Shown here: positions 20,366 to 26,954 of the stretch, in pieces | How positions within the stretch are numbered: the stretch's first letter is position 1 | Layout: each line of letters opens with the position of its first letter | Origin: Candidatus Saccharimonadota bacterium | Lineage (GTDB): Bacteria; Patescibacteriota; Saccharimonadia; Saccharimonadales; Saccharimonadaceae | DNA: 28,200 nucleotides | Reading direction: 5' to 3' | Assembly: GCA_030527565.1 (NCBI GenBank) | Contig: JAUNAO010000004.1 | Span: 1 to 28,200, forward strand | Program-made: the position numbers and the translations under genes | The notes under the pieces: generated by a model | Databases searched by the model: none | What the model was told of the DNA's origin: nothing | Seen by the model: the letters and a program-made list of their open reading frames with translations, nothing else

Positions 20366-23128
20366 TTATTTCCGCTTACTTTTCGATTTCTTTTTCTTCG
20401 CGGCCGCTTTCTTCTTTGTAGCGGTCTTTTTTGCTGGCGCTTTCTTTACCCCCGCCCCTGGAGTTTTCTTCTTAAATTCTTTATCAAGCTTCTTTTCTCC
20501 CGCCGAAATTTCATTCACACCTTTTTCGGTCTGCCCCTCTGCCATCTTCGTCAGCTCGGATTCATATTCCTCACCATCCGTCACATTATCCATCCTCGCT
20601 TCAGCCGGCGTAATCGAAAGCAAAATCTTCAAAACCTCTTCGCGCAAGTTCCTTTGCAAACCATCAAACAACTTCTGTGACTCCGAACGATATTCAACCA
20701 GCGGATCTCGCTGACCAACCGATCGCCAGTGAATCCCCTCACGCAGATGTTGCATATTCTCAAGATGTTGCATCCAAAGCATATCAAGCACCTTCAAATA
20801 CACTTCACGCTCAATCTTCCGCATCACCTCGGCGTCAAATTCTTCTTCCTTCTTCTTATAAGCTTCCTCAATCGCCTCAAGCGCCAGCTTCTTTCGCTCA
20901 ACTTCTTTTCGTTTCAACCCAATTTCATGGATTAAATCATCGTCAAAATCAAATACCGCCTTGAATTCCGCATCAAAATTCTTATTCACTCGCGAAGAAA
21001 ACTCGGTCAACATCGCCGCTTCATCCCGCATCAACCGCTTAATTTCGGAATGGATATCTTCACCCTCAAGAATCTTTCGACGCATCAAATAAACCACTTT
21101 ACGATGCCGGTTAATCACGTTATCATATTGCACGACGTTCTTTCGCGAATCAAAGTTAAAGCCCTCGATTCGTTTTTGCGCCGCCTCAAGCGTTTTCGAA
21201 ATTGCTCGCGTCTGGATTGGCATATCTTCATCAACTCCAAGCCGCGTGAGTAGCATCTTGACCCGATCACCTTGGAAAATTCGCATCAAATCATCTTCAC
21301 AAGAAACAAAGAACTGAGTCGTACCCGGATCACCCTGACGACCACCACGACCTCTGAGCTGATTATCAACCCGCCGCGAATCATGTCGTTCCGACCCAAT
21401 CACAACAAGACCACCAAGCTCCTTAACTCCTTCGCCAAGTTTAATATCTGTACCACGCCCCGCCATATTCGTAGCAAGCGTAATTGCACCTTTTTCGCCA
21501 GCTTTCGCGATAATCGCCGCCTCGCGTTCGTTATTTTTCGCGTTCAAAATCTCGTACGAAATTCCTTCCTTATCAAGATGCCGCGCAATCTCCTCGTTAT
21601 TTGCGATCGAACCCGACCCAACCAAAACTGGCTGCCCAAGTTCATGATACTTCTTTATTTCTTCGGCAATCGCTTTCAACTTTCCAGCTTTCGTCTTATA
21701 AATCAAATCATCTTTATCGACACGCGCAATTGGCTTGTTTGGCGGAATCTGAATCACATCAAGCGCATAGATCTGCTGGAACTCTTCCGCTTCCGTAAAC
21801 GCCGTACCAGTCATCCCCGACAACTTTCGATACAATCGGAAGAAATTCTGGAACGAAATCGTCGCAAGCGTCATCGATTCCTGCTTTACCGCAACACCTT
21901 CTTTCGCCTCAATCGCCTGATGAAGACCTTCATTATAACGCCGCCCCTGCATCAACCGTCCAGTATGTTCATCAACGATAATTACTTCGCCCGAATTCGT
22001 TACAACATAATCTTTATCGCGCTTAAACAAAATCTCCGCTCGAATCGCCTGTTCAAGATGATAAACCAGCCGCGTATTTTTTGTCGAGTACAAATTATCA
22101 ACCCCTAAAATCTTTTGAACTTTGTCGATTCCTTTATCAGTCAAAGTTACAGAACGTCGCTTCTCGTCCAAGATATAGTCTTCCGCCGTTAACCGATCCG
22201 CAACTTTTGCAAACTGATAATAAGCCTCCGGATTATCTCCCGCTGGCGCCGAAATAATCAAAGGCGTCCTTGCCTCGTCAATCAAAATCGAGTCAACCTC
22301 ATCTACGATCGCAAAATTCAGCTCTCTCTGCCTCAAATATTGCACTTCCGAGGTCATATTATCGCGTAAATAATCAAACCCGAACTCATTATTCGTCCCG
22401 TAAGTCACGTCCGCATTATAAGCCTCTTTTCGTGTTGCCGGCTTCAGATGTCGGAAACGCTCGTCTTCATGATCTTCATTTTCATACTCTGGATCATAAA
22501 TGTATGATGCTTCATTTACAATCACGCCGACCGAAAGACCTAAGAAATGATAAACTGGACCATTCCAACCCGCATCACGTTGCGCAAGATAATCATTTAC
22601 AGTTACAACATGCACACCTCGCCCAGTCAAAGCGTTCAAATACGCCGGCAGCATCGCAACAAGCGTCTTGCCTTCACCCGTCTTCATTTCCGCCACCGTA
22701 CCAGAATGAAGCACCATCCCACCGATCAACTGCACGTCATATGGCCGCATCCCGAGCACACGTTTCGCCGCTTCTCGCGCCACTGCGAACGCGTCCGGCA
22801 AAAGTTCATTCAAAATTTTCGCATCGTCAACCGGCGGCAACTTTTTCGCCGGCTTTGCATCTTTTTTACCGGTCTTCTGGATGCCTTTTTCCGCCCGCGC
22901 CTGCTTCAAAGCCTTCGCAATTCGCTTTTTAAACTTTTCCGTCTGCGCCGCAAGATCTTCATCGCTCATTTTTTCATATTTCGGCTCCAACTTACCGATT
23001 TCCTGAGCTCGTCGCCACATCTTCTTTAAGATTTTTTTCTGAGCATCACCAAACACCCCTTGTAGGAACTTTGTGAGCGCTGTCTTATCAGCCAATTTAT
23101 CAGTTGGTTTTTTCTCTTTTTGCACCAT
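20366..23128 (-). CDS. secA: Preprotein translocase ATPase SecA
   Basis: A 920-aa motor that drives secretory proteins through SecYEG. Motifs: Walker A MKTGEGKT at 148-155, VTVNDYLAQRD, YGTNNEFGFDYLRDN, Walker B VDEVDS at 275-280, the preprotein-binding region, ATNMAGRGTDIKLG and QLRGRGGRQGDPG. A Lys-rich insert (about 80-100) precedes NBD1, and an acidic insert (EYENEDHEDERF) lies near 214-225. The usual C-terminal zinc motif (CXCX8CH/C) is missing; the end is a Lys/Ala tail of about 35 residues. A Shine-Dalgarno GGAG precedes the start, and a possible TGA-TAAAAT -10 lies at the hpf stop (complement of 23149-23157). It follows hpf, as in many Firmicutes. Confidence 0.96.
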   Translation of the reverse strand: MVQKEKKPTDKLADKTALTKFLQGVFGDAQKKILKKMWRRAQEIGKLEPKYEKMSDEDLAAQTEKFKKRIAKALKQARAEKGIQKTGKKDAKPAKKLPPVDDAKILNELLPDAFAVAREAAKRVLGMRPYDVQLIGGMVLHSGTVAEMKTGEGKTLVAMLPAYLNALTGRGVHVVTVNDYLAQRDAGWNGPVYHFLGLSVGVIVNEASYIYDPEYENEDHEDERFRHLKPATRKEAYNADVTYGTNNEFGFDYLRDNMTSEVQYLRQRELNFAIVDEVDSILIDEARTPLIISAPAGDNPEAYYQFAKVADRLTAEDYILDEKRRSVTLTDKGIDKVQKILGVDNLYSTKNTRLVYHLEQAIRAEILFKRDKDYVVTNSGEVIIVDEHTGRLMQGRRYNEGLHQAIEAKEGVAVKQESMTLATISFQNFFRLYRKLSGMTGTAFTEAEEFQQIYALDVIQIPPNKPIARVDKDDLIYKTKAGKLKAIAEEIKKYHELGQPVLVGSGSIANNEEIARHLDKEGISYEILNAKNNEREAAIIAKAGEKGAITLATNMAGRGTDIKLGEGVKELGGLVVIGSERHDSRRVDNQLRGRGGRQGDPGTTQFFVSCEDDLMRIFQGDRVKMLLTRLGVDEDMPIQTRAISKTLEAAQKRIEGFNFDSRKNVVQYDNVINRHRKVVYLMRRKILEGEDIHSEIKRLMRDEAAMLTEFSSRVNKNFDAEFKAVFDFDDDLIHEIGLKRKEVERKKLALEAIEEAYKKKEEEFDAEVMRKIEREVYLKVLDMLWMQHLENMQHLREGIHWRSVGQRDPLVEYRSESQKLFDGLQRNLREEVLKILLSITPAEARMDNVTDGEEYESELTKMAEGQTEKGVNEISAGEKKLDKEFKKKTPGAGVKKAPAKKTATKKKAAAKKKKSKSKRK

Positions 23129-23159
23129 ATAACTCCAATTTTCCCCCTATTTTATCACA

Positions 23160-23522
23160 CTATTTTCGCTTGATAAAGAGATTCTTTAAGCTCTTCTTCG
23201 GTCGACGGTCCTGCGTTTCGACTTTATAGCGTCGAATCTGTCCAACCAACTTCGCTTCAACCAAATCTACGCCCGCAAAAATGTTCGAGCATTCATCTTT
23301 CGCCGCGATGACCTTACCGCCAGGAATCTCCATCGCCACCGAAATTTCATATTTTTCGGTTTTACCCTTGCCAACGCTTGCGACAATTACCTTTACAACA
23401 ACATCCTTTTTCGAACCGCGTGGCAAATAGCGATCAAGTTTTCCAATCCGCTTCTCAATATATTTCTTTAGACTTTCTTCAACCTTATACCCAGTTCCGG
23501 TCACATCGATTTTCTCGATCAT
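23160..23522 (-). CDS. hpf: Ribosome hibernation factor, HPF/RaiA family
   Basis: A 120-aa short-type protein. It has the beta-alpha-beta-beta-beta-alpha fold of the family (IDVTGTGYKVEESLKKYIEKRIGKLDRYL, then VAMEIPGGKVIAAKDECSNIFAGVDLVEAKLVGQIRRYK). It lacks the C-terminal dimerisation domain of long HPF. It binds the 30S channel where tRNA and mRNA would sit, silencing idle ribosomes. A strong AAGGAGG Shine-Dalgarno is embedded in the last codons of serS and the gap is one base, so it is coupled to serS. The tail (KKSLKNLFIKRK) is basic. Confidence 0.9.
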   Translation of the reverse strand: MIEKIDVTGTGYKVEESLKKYIEKRIGKLDRYLPRGSKKDVVVKVIVASVGKGKTEKYEISVAMEIPGGKVIAAKDECSNIFAGVDLVEAKLVGQIRRYKVETQDRRPKKSLKNLFIKRK

Positions 23523-23523
23523 T

Positions 23524-24768
23524 TTATAATTCCTCCTTATTATTTAAATACGGTCTCAAAACTTCAGGGATTTTCAACTTCCCATCCGCTGTTGCATAAT
23601 TCTCCAACAAGACAACTAGCGCCCGCGCCAACGGAATTGCCGTTCCATTCAAAGTGTGCACAAACTCAATGCTACCATCTTTTCGACGCACGCGACAATT
23701 AACCGCTCGCGCTTGAAAATCCGTACAGTTCGAACAACTCGTAATCTCCTGATATTTTTGGTTCACTGGCGACCAATATTCCATATCGTATTTTTTAGCC
23801 GCTGGTGCACCTAAATCACCCGCCGCGATATTAATCACGTGATAAGGAATCCCGAGCCCCTGCCAAATTTCCTCTTCAATCGCTAAAATCTTCTCGTGAA
23901 TCTCTTTGCTCTGTTCCGGCAGACAAAATGCATACATTTCAAGTTTATTGAACTGATGCACTCGGAAAAGTCCCCGCGTATACTTACCATACGTCCCCGC
24001 TTCTTTTCTAAAACATGGCGAATAACCCGCATAAAAGAGCGGCAACTTGTCTTCATCTAAAATTTCATCCATATGATAGCCAGTTAACGGCATCTCCGCC
24101 GTCGCAATCAAGCCCAAATCTTCACCTTCGATAAAATACTCGTCGGATTGATCCGAAGTTCGCGGATTAAACCCGCAACCCTCGAGAACTCGCGAACAAA
24201 CCATATCTGGCACCGTCATAAATGTAAAGCCATGCTTTAGAACAACGGAAAGTCCATACTGCAACAGCGCATTCTCTAAGAGTGCCAAACCATCTTTCAA
24301 ATAATAAAACTTTGCCCCCGCGACCTTCGCACCTCGTTCAAAATCCACCCAATCTCGCGAAACCGCAAAATCAAGATGATCAATCCCCTCAATCTTGTTC
24401 TCGCCCCAATGTTTAATCTCGACCGAACACTCCTCGCCCCCAAGCGGCACATCATCGAAAATGATATTCGGAATCCCTTTTAGCCCCGCCATCACTTTCG
24501 CTTCAACTTCGGCCAATTTCTCTTCCTTCTCCGACAGCTCAACTTTTAAGGCTTTGCCCTCTTCAATCAACGCCGCTTCTGGCTTCCCGCCTTTCATTTT
24601 TGCCGCAATTTCATTTCGTCGTTGCCGAAGCGCCTCAATTTCGGTCAACATCGCTTTCCGCAAATCATCAAGCGCTAAAACCTCCCGAATGTCAACTTTA
24701 TACCCCTTCTCTCGAGCCGACTTTTCGACGAGCTCAAGATTCTCTCGAATAAACTTCACATCTAACAT
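23524..24768 (-). CDS. serS: Seryl-tRNA synthetase
   Basis: A 414-aa class IIa enzyme charging tRNA-Ser. The start MLDVKFIRENLELV at 24768 is the family's standard N-terminus and lies 6 nt after a TATAAT box; an ATG 26 codons upstream falls inside rsmA. A coiled-coil arm (about 27-95) grips tRNA-Ser. Serine-binding TAEMPL is at 223-228, motif 2 is PCFRKEAGTYGKYTRGLFRVHQF near 251-273, and motif 3 is the GTAIPLARALVVLLENY region near the end. It is first in the serS-hpf-secA run. Confidence 0.95.
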   Translation of the reverse strand: MLDVKFIRENLELVEKSAREKGYKVDIREVLALDDLRKAMLTEIEALRQRRNEIAAKMKGGKPEAALIEEGKALKVELSEKEEKLAEVEAKVMAGLKGIPNIIFDDVPLGGEECSVEIKHWGENKIEGIDHLDFAVSRDWVDFERGAKVAGAKFYYLKDGLALLENALLQYGLSVVLKHGFTFMTVPDMVCSRVLEGCGFNPRTSDQSDEYFIEGEDLGLIATAEMPLTGYHMDEILDEDKLPLFYAGYSPCFRKEAGTYGKYTRGLFRVHQFNKLEMYAFCLPEQSKEIHEKILAIEEEIWQGLGIPYHVINIAAGDLGAPAAKKYDMEYWSPVNQKYQEITSCSNCTDFQARAVNCRVRRKDGSIEFVHTLNGTAIPLARALVVLLENYATADGKLKIPEVLRPYLNNKEEL

Positions 24769-24774
24769 AATTTT

Positions 24775-24783
24775 ATTATAGCA
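24775..24783 (-). promoter_or_regulatory. Extended -10 promoter of serS overlapping the rsmA stop codon, leaderless type
   Basis: TGC-TATAAT on the minus strand (-10 = complement of 24775-24780), ending 6 nt before ATG 24768. The rsmA stop codon TAA forms the middle of the TATAAT box. Confidence 0.75.
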
Positions 24784-25534
24784 TACTTTCGAAAAGTTGT
24801 TTGTAGGTTTCAAGATTGAGGTCAGCTGGACGCGCATTAGGATCAATCCCGAGCTCCAAAAACGCCGTTTCTAAAACCTGTCGGCCCTTCAAGACTTCCA
24901 AATTGTGCATTAATTTCTTCCTCGGCGACGAAAATGCAACCTGGATAAACTTCATCACCGCCTCCGATACAATTGGCGGATGTGGTTCCAAAATAATTAC
25001 CTCGCTATCTACTTTTGGCGGTGGCGTAAATTCTTCGCGCGGCACAAACACTCCAGCCCGCGCATTTGCCCGATTTTTCACCGCAAGCGACAAAATCGAC
25101 GATTTCTCGGACAAAATCCGCTCCGCAACCTCTTTCTGAATCAAAAGCACCACTCTTTTTGGCAAATTCTCCGCCTTTAAAATCTTCTCAATAATCGGAC
25201 TCGTAATATAGTATGGAATATTTCCCGCAATCACATAAGGAGACGGCATTTTTTCGAGATCAAATTGCAAAAAATCCGCATTCACAACTTCTAAATTCTT
25301 CCCCGGAAACGAACCCGGCAACTTCTTCGCCAAATCCGCATCAAATTCAACCGCCAAAACTTTCTCAAAGCGCTTCAAAAGACTCGACGTTAATGTTCCG
25401 AGCCCCGGCCCAATCTCAAGACAAAGTTGCAAATCCGGCCCCACCGAAAAACCAACCGCCTCATCCGCAATTTCATCTAAAATCGCCCGGTTTTTTAGCC
25501 AATGCTGTCCTAAACTCTTCTTATTTTTCATCAT
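24776..25534 (-). CDS. rsmA: 16S rRNA dimethyladenosine transferase
   Basis: A 252-aa SAM-dependent methylase (KsgA) that dimethylates two adjacent adenines near the 3' end of 16S rRNA and checks 30S maturation. The N-terminus has KKSLGQHWLKN. SAM-binding motif I is EIGPGLGTLTS at 40-50, and catalytic motif IV is NIPYY at 105-109, followed by ITSPI. The start is set by ATGA overlap with the upstream yabE-like gene and a GGAAG site. In Bacillus subtilis yabE, rnmV and ksgA are also neighbours; rnmV is missing here. Confidence 0.95.
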   Translation of the reverse strand: MMKNKKSLGQHWLKNRAILDEIADEAVGFSVGPDLQLCLEIGPGLGTLTSSLLKRFEKVLAVEFDADLAKKLPGSFPGKNLEVVNADFLQFDLEKMPSPYVIAGNIPYYITSPIIEKILKAENLPKRVVLLIQKEVAERILSEKSSILSLAVKNRANARAGVFVPREEFTPPPKVDSEVIILEPHPPIVSEAVMKFIQVAFSSPRKKLMHNLEVLKGRQVLETAFLELGIDPNARPADLNLETYKQLFESML

Positions 25535-26616
25535 CTTCCATTCTTGTTCGTCCAGTCAGTCGCAAGATCAAATTGTTCCGGATTAGACAAAGCAAACGTC
25601 CCTGTATCGTACACTTTTCCTAACCCCAAACTCGTCTCAACCACTGAACAACGCGGATACCGATTTAAGTCCGCCGCAACTAGCACATACCCATCCGAAT
25701 CGACCTTGGCCCCGTCTGCTCGCACTGTATAATAATTACCCGATCCGCATTGCTTCGAAAACAGACTCATCACCCCAGACATATCCAAATCATAATAAGT
25801 CTCTTGTCGCTCAATCACTGTCCCATCCGCTTTCGTCACCGTATATCGATTTCGCCCCATCGCCGCCGTCAATGGCGTTTTTTCGATCTTGCTTACCCCT
25901 ACCGCAATTATTTTCTTCACTGGCTCTCTTAAGGTCGTCTCCGAAATCAACTCTCGCGAGACCTCAACCCCGTCAACATAGTTTACCTCATAAATTTTCT
26001 CTTTAAGCCCAATCTCCCCCAACTGCCGCACCTCTCTCATCCCGGGCGCCAAATTATAGTCTTTCACTTCCTCTTCGCTAAACGCAATTTCTTCCTGTAC
26101 AGTCAAAGTTCGCCCCCCGTTTCGCGTAATCTGATAAACTTCCGCTGCCCCAAACTCTAAAAAGTTCGTATTCGGAACCTGGGCCATCTCATCCCCATCA
26201 TAAACCGTAAATCCAGCTTCTTTCGCGATCGTTTTCAAATCATAACTTGCCGTCATAATAAACTTCTTCACACCCCCATCAACCACTACCGCCGGTCGCG
26301 ACCTGTAAATATTCACAAAAAACTCCTCCCCCGAGATCTTTTCACCTAAGCCAGGTTCAATAATATCCGTTGAGCTAAGTGCAATCCCCGCCCTCTCTAA
26401 AGCTTCCCCAACCGTCGCCGCGTCCGTCCGAAAAGTTAACTTTTCCCCATCAACATAAAAAGTCACAAAATGATCTGTGACCTCCGAATAAACCTCAACT
26501 TCACTCTCCGCAAACGTTTCATGATTATTGCGGATTCCCATAAAGGTAAAAACAAATGCCAAAATAAACACCGTCACGAACATCAGAATGCTATCCATTT
26601 TTCTTGGCAATCTCAT
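25531..26616 (-). CDS. YabE-like cell-wall protein: DUF348 repeats, G5 and 3D domains
   Basis: A 361-aa protein with the Firmicutes YabE architecture. A signal anchor (about 9-27) is followed by two DUF348-like repeats (about 50-105 and 108-160), a G5 domain (about 165-240, ending KKIIAVG) and a 3D domain (about 272-355) with D316, D337 (YDTGTF) and a DLATDW end. 3D/Rpf-type proteins are wall-remodelling lytic enzymes. The 3D core here is divergent, and C290 and C323 might pair. The start at 26616 is preferred because a TATAAT ends 6 nt upstream; GTG 26685 or ATG 26673 would add up to 23 residues. Coupled to rsmA by ATGA. Confidence 0.85.
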   Translation of the reverse strand: MRLPRKMDSILMFVTVFILAFVFTFMGIRNNHETFAESEVEVYSEVTDHFVTFYVDGEKLTFRTDAATVGEALERAGIALSSTDIIEPGLGEKISGEEFFVNIYRSRPAVVVDGGVKKFIMTASYDLKTIAKEAGFTVYDGDEMAQVPNTNFLEFGAAEVYQITRNGGRTLTVQEEIAFSEEEVKDYNLAPGMREVRQLGEIGLKEKIYEVNYVDGVEVSRELISETTLREPVKKIIAVGVSKIEKTPLTAAMGRNRYTVTKADGTVIERQETYYDLDMSGVMSLFSKQCGSGNYYTVRADGAKVDSDGYVLVAADLNRYPRCSVVETSLGLGKVYDTGTFALSNPEQFDLATDWTNKNGR

Positions 26617-26622
26617 GCCCCG

Positions 26623-26631
26623 ATTATAACA
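26623..26631 (-). promoter_or_regulatory. Extended -10 promoter of the yabE-like gene, leaderless type
   Basis: TGT-TATAAT on the minus strand (-10 = complement of 26623-26628), ending 6 nt before ATG 26616. It is proximal to a second promoter at 26746-26773. Confidence 0.75.
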
Positions 26632-26745
26632 CAAATATCTTCTAGGTGGCACTTTTTCAGCAATTTTAGCCATTAACTCGTTCACACTCCCACCACTTCT
26701 TTGATTCTGGCCCCTCTCAACGTCGATTGGCCCGAACCTAACTTT

Positions 26746-26773
26746 ATTTTAGCATAGGCGTATTTCGTGTCAA
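26746..26773 (-). promoter_or_regulatory. Upstream promoter of the yabE-like gene
   Basis: TTGACA (complement of 26768-26773), a 16-nt spacer and TGC-TAAAAT (complement of 26746-26751). It would give a leader of about 120 nt to the 26616 start, or of 54-66 nt to the in-frame GTG 26685 or ATG 26673. Confidence 0.6.
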
Positions 26774-26822
26774 TATTGATTTTTCACATTTTTGATGTTC
26801 TAACTTTACTTGACAATAGTGA

Positions 26823-26938
26823 GAATTGTTGTTTTGTTTTAAAGCGAAGCGTAAAGAAAATCCGAAGCTCGGATTTTCAGAGCGAGTCCCCGTAAAGACG
26901 GGCGACGAGCGGGCTGAGCGTAAAATAAACAACAATTC
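26823..26938. repeat. 116-bp inverted-repeat element upstream of glyS
   Basis: Outer arms GAATTGTTGTTT (26823-26834) and AAACAACAATTC (26927-26938) are perfectly complementary over 12 bp. A further TTTTA/TAAAA match continues across a small bulge. The core holds two more hairpins: a 10-bp GAAAATCCGA/TCGGATTTTC and CCCGT/ACGGG. There is no ORF. The right arm ends 1 nt before the TGG of the glyS extended -10 (26940-26948). AT-rich arms around a GC-rich core resemble the 3699-3801 element in layout, not in sequence. Confidence 0.6.
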
Positions 26939-26939
26939 G

Positions 26940-26948
26940 TGGTATAAT
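26940..26948 (+). promoter_or_regulatory. Extended -10 promoter of glyS, leaderless type
   Basis: TGG-TATAAT, with the -10 at 26943-26948 ending 6 nt before ATG 26955. The -35 region falls in the right arm and core edge of the inverted repeat and has no consensus match. Confidence 0.78.
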
Positions 26949-26954
26949 GTCTAT

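Noticed and set aside
20677-23029. Several long plus-strand frames (up to 278 aa) opposite secA
   Set aside because: They are antisense to a full-length, well-conserved secA. Their translations are Arg/His/Ser-rich with no recognisable domain, as expected of shadows of a Lys/Glu-rich gene.
26823-26954. T-box or tRNA gene upstream of glyS
   Set aside because: No specifier loop, T-box UGGN antiterminator or cloverleaf was found, and the glyS promoter lies downstream of the structure.
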